From: an uncultured Eubacterium sp.
Lineage (GTDB): Bacteria; Bacillota; Clostridia; Oscillospirales; Acutalibacteraceae
Length of the DNA stretch: 5,046 bases
NCBI GenBank assembly: GCA_945980015.1
Contig: CAMFQI010000114.1
Coordinates: forward strand, 1-5,046
Direction of reading: 5' to 3'
Below the pieces are notes generated by a model. It did not search any database. It was not told the DNA's origin and worked only from the letters and a program-made list of their open reading frames with translations. This document shows, one piece after another, positions 1-5,046 of the stretch (positions are counted from its first letter, which is position 1; each line of letters starts with the position of its first letter). Position numbers and translations under genes: made by a program.

Positions 1-13
1 AAATTTTAACTTT

Positions 14-59
14 TTGTTTACCGTGAATACAAATTGTGAACAAAATAGTGTTGTATTAT
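14..59 (+). promoter_or_regulatory. Candidate promoter/operator region of the two-component/protease operon
   Basis: This AT-rich stretch lies just upstream of the response regulator and is the only place in the window for the operon's promoter. Two sigma-A-like readings are possible. One is TTTACC (17-22) with CAAAAT (41-46) at 18-nt spacing, each matching 4 of 6 consensus bases. The other is a better -10, TATTAT (54-59), with no good -35 at 16-18 nt. A weak -35 would suit an activator-dependent promoter. GTGAA occurs twice, at 23-27 and 36-40, 13 nt apart, and TTGTTTAC (14-21) forms a near-inverted repeat with GTGAACAA (36-43, 7 of 8 positions). These are candidate sites for the regulator encoded next door (autoregulation), but this is inference from short motifs only. 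Confidence 0.3.
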
Positions 60-74
60 GGTGACAAATCAAAG

Positions 75-80
75 AAAGGA
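75..80 (+). promoter_or_regulatory. Ribosome binding site that fixes the response-regulator start
   Basis: AAAGGA ends 9 nt before the ATG at 90. It supports that ATG over the in-frame GTG at 36, which would add 18 residues not typical of the family and would place the coding region over the candidate promoter. Confidence 0.8.
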
Positions 81-89
81 CGAAACATT

Positions 90-785
90 ATGGCAAACAA
101 AATTCTTGTAGTAGACGATGATTTGAACATTTGCGAATTACTTAAGCTGTATCTCGAAAACGAGGGTTATGCGGTATTTACGGCAAACGACGGTCAGGAG
201 GCAGTGGATAAGTTCAAAAACAAAACTCCCGATTTGGTATTGCTCGACATTATGCTTCCGAAAATGGACGGCTGGCAGGTATGCCGTGAAATAAGAAAGG
301 TATCAAGCGCACCTATCATTATGCTTACCGCAAAGGGCGAAACCTTTGACAAGGTGCTCGGTCTTGAGCTTGGCGCAGACGACTACGTTGTTAAGCCGTT
401 TGACGCAAAGGAGGTTATGGCGAGAGTTAAGGCCGTTCTTCGCAGAACAAACGGTGAATCGGAAAATTCCGAAAAAGAAAAGAAGACAGTTATTTACGAC
501 AATCTTGAGATAAATATTACTAATTACGAAATGAAGGTAAAGGGCGTTGCCGTTGATACTCCGCCTAAAGAGCTTGAGCTGATTTACCACTTCGCTTCAA
601 ATCCAAACAGAGTATTTACACGTGACCAGCTTCTTGACGAGGTTTGGGGCTTTGACTATTACGGTGACAGCAGAACTGTTGACGTTCACGTAAAAAGACT
701 TCGTGAAAAGCTTGAAAATGTTTCTGACAAATGGTGCCTAAAAACAGTTTGGGGCGTTGGATATAAATTTGAAACAAAGGATTAA
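90..785 (+). CDS. OmpR/PhoB-family response regulator (CssR/MprA-like by context)
   Basis: This is a 231-residue cytoplasmic transcription regulator, the usual length for the OmpR family. The receiver domain (about residues 4-115) has the acidic pocket D9-D10, phospho-acceptor D53 in LLDIMLPKMDG, switch T80 in MLTAKGE and conserved K102 in the VVKPFD motif. After an acidic/lysine linker (about 122-132) comes a winged-helix effector domain (about 133-229) with the typical FTRDQLLDEVWG and RTVDVHVKRLREKLE stretches and the final VGYKF. All catalytic residues are present, so it should be phosphorylated by the kinase 3 nt downstream. I start it at the ATG following AAAGGA and its family-typical N-terminus (MANKILVVDDD). 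Family assignment is firm. The role in envelope-stress control of the downstream protease is inferred from gene order and could be wrong, as many OmpR regulators look alike. Confidence 0.95.
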   Translation: MANKILVVDDDLNICELLKLYLENEGYAVFTANDGQEAVDKFKNKTPDLVLLDIMLPKMDGWQVCREIRKVSSAPIIMLTAKGETFDKVLGLELGADDYVVKPFDAKEVMARVKAVLRRTNGESENSEKEKKTVIYDNLEINITNYEMKVKGVAVDTPPKELELIYHFASNPNRVFTRDQLLDEVWGFDYYGDSRTVDVHVKRLREKLENVSDKWCLKTVWGVGYKFETKD

Positions 786-788
786 TTT

Positions 789-2291
789 ATGACAGTTCCC
801 GCAAAAAGAAGCAAAAGACAAAATCTCTTTACGAAATACTTTTTGCTTTTTATGGGCATATTGCTTACGGCGTTTGCCATACTCGGACTTGTTCTTATCG
901 GAATAGTAAACACATATTCTCTTAAAGAAAAGACGTCTATTTTGAGCGAAAATACACAATCGCTTTCAAGAGCCGTTGCACAGGATATGATAGTAAACGA
1001 TATGAACAATGCATATAGCTTTGATAAGGTTATGATATGCGAAAATCTGAATATGGTTTCCGGCTGCATCGACGCAGATGTATTTGTTTGCGATACGGGC
1101 GGCAGTATAATTATGTGCAAGGAGCAAACAGGCGTTCAGGGGTTAAAATCGGGCAGTATGGCCTGCAGAATGCACCGAACGATGTTTATTGACGATAAGC
1201 TTATTCAACGAGTGTACGAGGGAGAATCTGTCGGTAAAACCACGATAAACGGCGAAATGTACTATGTTGTAGGCTCGCCGATTGTATCGAGCTACGATAA
1301 TAAGGAATTGCACGAAAACGGACAGATTATTGGCTGCGTTTTCGCCGTAACTCCTGCCGGCACTACCGATATAGTTTCGCTTATTTTCAAGGTATTTCTT
1401 ATCGTTGCATTGAATTGCCTGTGCTTTGCAGGAGTATTTATCTGGATACTGACGAAGAAAATGGTAACTCCGCTTCAGCAAATGAGCCTTGCGGCAAAGA
1501 AATTTGCAGTCGGCGACTTTTCGTACAGAGTTAATATTAAAACTAATGATGAGCTTTCCGATTTGGGCTATGCTTTTAATGAAATGGCTGACGCTCTCGA
1601 TAAGCTCGAAAGCTCACGACGATCGTTTGTTGCGAATGTATCTCACGAGCTGAAGACTCCGATGACCTCAATTGCAGGCTTTATAGACGGCATTTTGGAC
1701 GGAACTATCCCGAAGGAAAAAGAGGATTATTATTTGAAAATAGTGTCCGACGAGGTTCGACGACTTTCTCGACTTGTTGTTGCTATGCTTAATATGAGCA
1801 AGATTGAAAGCGGTGATTTCCAAATGAAGCCGAAGCCGTATAACATCTGCGACCAGATTATTCATATTCTTCTCACCTTTGAGCAAAAGATTGAAAGCAA
1901 GAAGATTGAGATTATCGGACTTGAGAATATCGGAGTACATTATGTGCTTGCCGACCCTGATATGATTTATCAGGTTGTCTATAACCTGTTTGACAATGCC
2001 GTAAAGTTTACTAATAATGGCGGATATATTGCTATTGAGGTAAGTGAGGACGGAGACAATATCAGGATAAGCATAAAAAACAGCGGCGACGGTATCGACT
2101 CAAATGAGCTTACTCATATCTTTGAACGCTTTTATAAGGTTGACAAATCACGCTCGCTTGATTCAAAGGGAGCAGGCTTGGGACTTTATATCGTAAAGAC
2201 AATGGTTGAAATGCACGGCGGCAGAATTTTTGCACGCTCCGACAGTAAAACCGAGGCGGAATTTGTTTTCACTCTGCCAAAGAAAAAATGA
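789..2291 (+). CDS. Membrane sensor histidine kinase, partner of the upstream regulator
   Basis: This 500-residue kinase has a basic N-terminal cytoplasmic stub, TM1 (about 17-40), an extracytoplasmic sensor (about 41-197), TM2 (about 198-221), HAMP (about 222-275), dimerisation/phosphoacceptor and ATPase domains. H286 sits in SHELKTP. The N box is YNLFDNAVKFT (N403), the G1 box is NSGDGI (431-436), the F box is FERFYKVDKSR and the G2 box is GAGLGLYIVK (461-470). The first G1 position is N431 rather than the textbook D; I believe this variant is common in Firmicute kinases, so activity is still expected. The sensor has a PAS/Cache-like look (VFVCDTGGSIIMC, YYVVGSPI) and six cysteines (84, 93, 101, 110, 126, 183), with C126 and H129 forming CxxH. 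The start has AAAGGA 7 nt upstream, overlapping the end of the regulator gene, which suggests translational coupling. The signal sensed is unknown. Confidence 0.95.
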   Translation: MTVPAKRSKRQNLFTKYFLLFMGILLTAFAILGLVLIGIVNTYSLKEKTSILSENTQSLSRAVAQDMIVNDMNNAYSFDKVMICENLNMVSGCIDADVFVCDTGGSIIMCKEQTGVQGLKSGSMACRMHRTMFIDDKLIQRVYEGESVGKTTINGEMYYVVGSPIVSSYDNKELHENGQIIGCVFAVTPAGTTDIVSLIFKVFLIVALNCLCFAGVFIWILTKKMVTPLQQMSLAAKKFAVGDFSYRVNIKTNDELSDLGYAFNEMADALDKLESSRRSFVANVSHELKTPMTSIAGFIDGILDGTIPKEKEDYYLKIVSDEVRRLSRLVVAMLNMSKIESGDFQMKPKPYNICDQIIHILLTFEQKIESKKIEIIGLENIGVHYVLADPDMIYQVVYNLFDNAVKFTNNGGYIAIEVSEDGDNIRISIKNSGDGIDSNELTHIFERFYKVDKSRSLDSKGAGLGLYIVKTMVEMHGGRIFARSDSKTEAEFVFTLPKKK

Positions 2292-2303
2292 TATTTTCGG
2301 GTG

Positions 2304-2339
2304 ACGGCGAGTACAATATTCACTCTTGAATATTGCCGT
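2304..2339 (+). other. Bulged intercistronic hairpin between kinase and protease genes
   Basis: CAATATTC (2314-2321) and GAATATTG (2328-2335) form a perfect 8-bp stem with a 6-nt loop. ACGG (2304-2307) and CCGT (2336-2339) extend it by 4 bp, leaving a one-sided 6-nt bulge (2308-2313). No U-tract follows, so it is not an intrinsic terminator. It could be an mRNA processing or stabilising element that uncouples protease level from the regulator genes, or a DNA operator. The structure is plain in the sequence; the role is inference. Confidence 0.5.
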
Positions 2340-2358
2340 TATCCTGTAAAGGAGATAA
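2339..2358 (+). promoter_or_regulatory. Ribosome binding site of the protease gene, able to fold
   Basis: AAAGGAG (2348-2354) ends 10 nt before the ATG at 2365 and is the strongest Shine-Dalgarno in the window. TCCT (2342-2345) can pair with AGGA (2350-2353) across a 4-nt loop, and TTA (2339-2341) with TAA (2356-2358) across a 2-nt bulge. The site may therefore be partly hidden in a weak hairpin. The site itself is clear; regulation by folding is speculative. Confidence 0.6.
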
Positions 2359-2364
2359 TTTATA

Positions 2365-3852
2365 ATGGACGAATTTAACAACAATCAAAACGGCATGCCT
2401 AATGATAATTCATCAAACGGTGTGAACGGCGAGTATCATTTTGTACCGCCGAGACAACCGCAGCAGAATAATCCGCAAAATGCTAATCAACAACAAAACG
2501 GATATTACTATCAGAGTGTGAACACGCCTAATAACGGACAGTCGTATCAGCAAAGGAATACTCAGCAAAATCCATTTGCGTATAATCCTCAGCCGAGTGT
2601 TGTCGTAAACGGTAAGGCGATAAATGCCGACAAGCATAAGAAAAACAACAAGGTGTTGAAAATTATTATTGCAATTATCGTTGTGTGCGCAATTATTTCG
2701 ACAGTCGGAATAGTTCTTTCCTTTACCGAATCGAATTCTTCATCAAAAAAGGATAATGATATTTCTGCAAGCGATGATGCCTCCGCTTCAATCAGCGACT
2801 CAAACGAAGCAGCGAAAAAGGATGCCGACGGAAATTATACCGTAGCAGGCGTTGCGGCTGAGAATATAGACTCGTGCGTGCTTATCAGCGTTTATTCGAC
2901 GCCTAGCTCATATGATTATTTCTTCGGCTTCGGCTCGCAAAATAATAACGGCTCGTCAGGTAATTCAACGCTTTCAGGCGAGGGCTCCGGTGTTATTATG
3001 AGCGAGGGCAACGGAAAAACCTATATTATGACTTGTGCCCATGTTATTTCAAACGGAAGCAGTTTCAAGATTACTACTAACGACGGAAAAGAATATGACG
3101 CTTCTATGGTTGGATATGACGCTCAAACGGATATCGGTGTTCTTTCTATCGACAAAACAGGATTCAAGATTGCAACATTCGGCGACAGCAAGGATATTGA
3201 GGTTGGTGAGCAATGTGTCGCTATCGGTTGTCCGGGTGGAAGCAAGTTTATGAATAGTGTTGCAACAGGCATCGTTTCTGCACTTGACAGACCGGTTTCT
3301 TCTTCAATCGGATATAACACTGAATGTATCCAAACCGATACTGCAATAAATCCCGGTAATTCAGGCGGTGCGTTGTTTAATATGCAGGGTCAGGTAATAG
3401 GCATTAATTCCTCAAAAATCGCTTCAACCGAATACGAGGGAATGGGCTTCGCAGTACCGAGTAATACGGCGGTTGAAACAGCAAACAGCCTTATCAAAAA
3501 CGGCTATGTTGCAGGCAGAGCAAAGCTTGGAATTACCTACGCTCCGATTACGAACGCTTCAAATGCAAACGCAATTTTGAATGCGCTTGCCGAAAAGGGC
3601 TATAAGGATGCAAACGGTGCGATGATTGTAAACGAGATAAGCTCCGACTCCGACCTTGCTAATAAGGATGTTAAGCAGTACGATATGATTGTTGCAATAA
3701 ACGGCGAAACGCTTACATCTATTGATATTCTGACTTCAACCTTGAGCGACTCAAAGCCGGGTGATACCGTAACGCTCACAATTGCAAGAATTGAAAATAA
3801 TCAAATCAAGACTTTCGATATCGACTGCAAGCTTATCGAAAGCAAAGGCTAA
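2365..3852 (+). CDS. htrA: Membrane-anchored HtrA/DegP-type serine protease with one PDZ domain
   Basis: This 495-residue protein degrades misfolded exported proteins at the outer face of the membrane. Order of parts: an Asn/Gln-rich cytoplasmic tail (1-96), one TM anchor (about 97-120, type II orientation), a Ser/Asp/Lys-rich linker (about 121-160), a trypsin-like domain (about 161-380) and a C-terminal PDZ domain (about 386-486). The triad is complete: H226 in TCAHVI, D256 in QTDIGVL and S333 in NPGNSGGAL. FFGFG (186-190) matches the LA-loop motif of HtrA proteins, and MGFAVPSN (360-367) is also family-typical. The tail is longer than in Escherichia coli DegP, but a tail plus TM is normal for Firmicute HtrA. 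Six cysteines (171, 224, 284, 289, 321, 487) lie outside the membrane. Read-through from the kinase gene is likely, since no terminator lies between, and a strong terminator follows. Family certain; control by the upstream pair is inferred. Confidence 0.95.
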   Translation: MDEFNNNQNGMPNDNSSNGVNGEYHFVPPRQPQQNNPQNANQQQNGYYYQSVNTPNNGQSYQQRNTQQNPFAYNPQPSVVVNGKAINADKHKKNNKVLKIIIAIIVVCAIISTVGIVLSFTESNSSSKKDNDISASDDASASISDSNEAAKKDADGNYTVAGVAAENIDSCVLISVYSTPSSYDYFFGFGSQNNNGSSGNSTLSGEGSGVIMSEGNGKTYIMTCAHVISNGSSFKITTNDGKEYDASMVGYDAQTDIGVLSIDKTGFKIATFGDSKDIEVGEQCVAIGCPGGSKFMNSVATGIVSALDRPVSSSIGYNTECIQTDTAINPGNSGGALFNMQGQVIGINSSKIASTEYEGMGFAVPSNTAVETANSLIKNGYVAGRAKLGITYAPITNASNANAILNALAEKGYKDANGAMIVNEISSDSDLANKDVKQYDMIVAINGETLTSIDILTSTLSDSKPGDTVTLTIARIENNQIKTFDIDCKLIESKG

Positions 3853-3876
3853 ATAATTCAAAATCTCAAACAGTAT

Positions 3877-3914
3877 TGCCCAAGTGTACTAAATGACACT
3901 TGGGCAGTTTTATT
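3877..3914 (+). terminator. Intrinsic terminator of the protease operon
   Basis: TGCCCAAGTGT (3877-3887) and ACACTTGGGCA (3896-3906) form a perfect 11-bp stem around an 8-nt loop, followed by GTTTTATT (3907-3914). It lies 24 nt after the protease stop codon. Its T-rich tail is also the first copy of the 9-nt spacer of the palindrome array that follows. Confidence 0.9.
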
Positions 3915-4080
3915 CGCGTTTTACGCGAGTTATATTGCTAACGCAGTTTTATTATGCTGTGCATAGTTTTATTGCCTTTGGCAGTTTATCGGCGAATAAA
4001 ATATCACTGAAACCGCAGGTTTCAATATCACGGTTGCCGTCGGCAATCATATCACTCTTTGCAAAGCAAAGAATATAACT
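3906..4080. repeat. Array of eight short palindromes with a recurring 9-nt spacer, inverted about its centre
   Basis: This fills the gap between two convergent genes. Left-arm spacers are AGTTTTATT (3906-3914), AGTTATATT (3928-3936), AGTTTTATT (3945-3953 and 3965-3973) and a shortened AGTTTAT (3983-3989). They separate palindromes 3915-3927 (CGCGT/ACGCG), 3936-3945 (weak, TGC/GCA), 3953-3965 (TATGC/GCATA) and 3973-3983 (TGCC/GGCA). A central palindrome, TTTATCGGCGAATAAA, covers 3985-4000. Right-arm spacers are AATATCACT (4000-4008), AATATCACG (4024-4032), CATATCACT (4048-4056) and AATATAACT (4072-4080), which is the exact reverse complement of the 3928 copy. They separate palindromes 4008-4024 (GAAACC/GGTTTC), 4034-4046 (TTGCC/GGCAA) and 4056-4072 (CTTTGC/GCAAAG). 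Six of the eight have 3-nt loops. Stems differ in sequence but keep pairing, so structure rather than sequence seems retained. I cannot name a described family. It might act as a terminator or stabiliser for both transcripts, or be a mobile/expanding repeat. Confidence 0.75.
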
Positions 4081-4107
4081 GTATATAAAACAACCGAAAA
4101 AGACTTA

Positions 4108-4572
4108 TCATATCAATTCTTTTACATATAAACGGTCAACTTCATTTTCGTAATTAATGATATCCTTAACATAACGGTATCCATACTTTTCATACAATCC
4201 TATATGAGTTGACGGAATATAAGTTCTGTTAAATCCGCTTTCTCTTGCATATTCGTTTGCAAAATCAATCAGTTTTTCGCTAATCCTATATCCACGATAG
4301 TCTTCTGACACAAACACACTTGATATCCATGGATATATTTCAGGCAAAGGATAATAGTCCGTCTTCATGATAGTTGACATTCCTATAATTTCACCGTCTG
4401 CTATTGCTGCGAATACTGTTTCCCAATCTGTAAACGCCCATTCTCGAAGCACGCCTAACATATGGTCTTTTACATCTTCCCAAGAGAAGTTTTCAACAAA
4501 ACGGATTAATTTTTCTGCCAATTCGGTACCCTTGTCAACTTGTCTTATTTCTAATGCTTCAATATAATCCAT
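4108..4572 (-). CDS. GNAT-family N-acetyltransferase, substrate unknown
   Basis: This 154-residue cytoplasmic enzyme of the acetyl-CoA-dependent GNAT fold has the usual single-domain length. Visible are a first strand and helix (LEIRQVDKGTELAEKLIRF), beta-hairpin FAAIADGEIIGMSTIM (54-69), the motif A strand SSVFVSEDYRG (84-94), the following helix (about 97-112) and the motif B GLYEKYGYRYV (125-135). The pyrophosphate loop reads R93-G-Y-R-I-S98, where the family consensus is R-G-x-G-x-G/A. The two glycines are R96 and S98, a variant I believe is shared by a GNAT subgroup. The start ATG has AAAGAG 8 nt upstream, a weak ribosome site that fits coupling to the gene ending 16 nt upstream. GNAT substrates range from antibiotics to protein N-termini and nothing here selects one. 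Its stop lies 27 nt from the palindrome array, and I see no separate classical terminator on this strand. Confidence 0.9.
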   Translation of the reverse strand: MDYIEALEIRQVDKGTELAEKLIRFVENFSWEDVKDHMLGVLREWAFTDWETVFAAIADGEIIGMSTIMKTDYYPLPEIYPWISSVFVSEDYRGYRISEKLIDFANEYARESGFNRTYIPSTHIGLYEKYGYRYVKDIINYENEVDRLYVKELI

Positions 4573-4588
4573 AATCTATTCTCTTTTT

Positions 4589-5046
4589 TTAATTCAAATA
4601 TATTTGATATACTATCGCAAAGATTTCTCTTGTTGCAAACGGCATATATCCGTTCCAACTTGTTTTGCAGGGGTACGAATATGCTTTGAATCCGCTTCGC
4701 TTTGCAAATTCCGATGCACGGTATTCGTGAAATTCATTCGTTACAACGAGAAGCTCGTCTGTGTGTATACCTTTGCTTTCAAGTAGCTTTGCGGTATTTT
4801 CAAAATTTTCTCTCGTTGATTTTGATTTATCCTCAATTAACAGTCTTGACGGTTCAATCCCTTTTTCAACCAAGTAGTTGAACATACATTGGGCTTCGGA
4901 AATTTTTTCGTTGCTTCCCTGACCGCCGCTTAAAACGGCTTTTGAATTTGGATTTGCTGAAAGATAATCATAAGCCGTATTCAGTCTTTGCGTAAGAAAA
5001 ACTCCGGGTTGGTCGCCTCGCAAAACACATCCCAAAACGATTATAT
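4589..5046 (-). CDS. YdcF/SanA-like DUF218 protein, N-terminus cut by window edge
   Basis: The last 151 codons of a DUF218 (YdcF/ElyC/SanA) family protein are present. The frame is open to the right edge and begins IIVLGCVLRGD, the family's first strand and loop, so the true start and any N-terminal membrane helix lie outside the window. Family signatures follow in order: LTQRLNTAYDYL, the SGGQGSNEKISEA loop, YLVEKGIEPSRLLIEDKSKSTRENF, VVTNEFHEYRASEFAKRSGF and a C-terminal REIFAIVYQIYL helix. Members are linked to envelope processes (ElyC and SanA in Escherichia coli), but their biochemical activity is poorly defined. The acidic and Ser/Thr-rich loops suggest phosphate or nucleotide binding, by inference. 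It is upstream of the acetyltransferase gene with a 16-nt gap and no terminator between, so the two are likely one transcript. A TTG at 5033-5035 could serve as a start only by cutting the conserved first strand, so I reject it. Confidence 0.9.
   Translation of the reverse strand, partial: IIVLGCVLRGDQPGVFLTQRLNTAYDYLSANPNSKAVLSGGQGSNEKISEAQCMFNYLVEKGIEPSRLLIEDKSKSTRENFENTAKLLESKGIHTDELLVVTNEFHEYRASEFAKRSGFKAYSYPCKTSWNGYMPFATREIFAIVYQIYLN

Noticed and set aside
36..89. In-frame GTG start extending the response regulator by 18 residues
   Set aside because: No ribosome site precedes it, the extra residues do not resemble the family, and AAAGGA is well placed for the ATG at 90.
303..590. Minus-strand open frames inside the regulator, kinase and protease genes
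   Set aside because: They lie opposite clearly conserved coding sequence, have no recognisable domains and no ribosome sites.
2079..2096. Kinase inactivated by N431 in place of Asp in the G1 box
   Set aside because: H, N, F and G2 boxes are intact, and NSGxGI-type G1 boxes are, to my knowledge, common in active Firmicute kinases.
2304..2345. Terminator between kinase and htrA
   Set aside because: The hairpin is A/U-rich and is followed by ATCCTG rather than a U-tract.
3893..4078. Plus-strand frame of 61 codons across the palindrome array
   Set aside because: It starts inside the terminator loop, has no ribosome site, and its Phe/Tyr-rich translation is a by-product of the repeated TTTTATT spacers.
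3906..4080. CRISPR array
   Set aside because: The constant element is only 9 nt, the variable parts are 8-17 nt self-complementary palindromes, and no cas genes are near.
4573..4588. Separate promoter for the acetyltransferase in the 16-nt gap
   Set aside because: The gap only has room for a ribosome site, so any promoter would lie within the DUF218 gene; co-transcription is simpler.
5033..5035. TTG as the start of the DUF218 gene
   Set aside because: The frame stays open to the window edge and the codons before it (I-I-V) complete the family's conserved first strand, so the gene is cut by the window rather than starting here.

Overview
This window looks like chromosome from an anaerobic, moderately AT-rich Firmicute, most likely a Clostridia member of the Ruminococcus/Oscillospiraceae type. 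That placement is an inference from strong AGGA/GGAG ribosome binding sites, the style of the histidine kinase and HtrA proteins, and codon use. No rRNA, tRNA or marker gene confirms it.

Positions 1-89 are an upstream regulatory region. Positions 90-3852 hold a three-gene plus-strand cluster: an OmpR-family response regulator (90-785), a two-TM sensor histidine kinase (789-2291) and a membrane-anchored HtrA/DegP-type serine protease with one PDZ domain (2365-3852). The first two genes are 3 nt apart. The protease follows after 73 nt that contain a bulged hairpin and a ribosome binding site that could itself fold. The order regulator, kinase, HtrA protease matches known envelope-stress modules (CssRS with HtrA in Bacillus, MprAB-PepD in mycobacteria). 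The likely logic is that the kinase senses something outside the membrane, the regulator is phosphorylated, and the protease is raised to clear damaged exported protein.

Positions 3853-4107 are a gene-free gap between convergent genes. It starts with a perfect 11-bp-stem terminator for the protease operon. It continues as a compact array of eight short palindromes with unrelated stem sequences, separated by a recurring 9-nt spacer (AGTTTTATT/AGTTATATT on the left; AGTGATATT-like, in inverse orientation, on the right). The spacers turn around at a central palindrome near 3992. This array is the most unusual thing in the window.

Positions 4108-5046 hold two minus-strand genes that are probably co-transcribed. 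The upstream one is a YdcF/SanA-like DUF218 protein whose start lies beyond the right edge of the window. It is followed after 16 nt by a GNAT-family acetyltransferase. They show no clear functional link to the protease operon.
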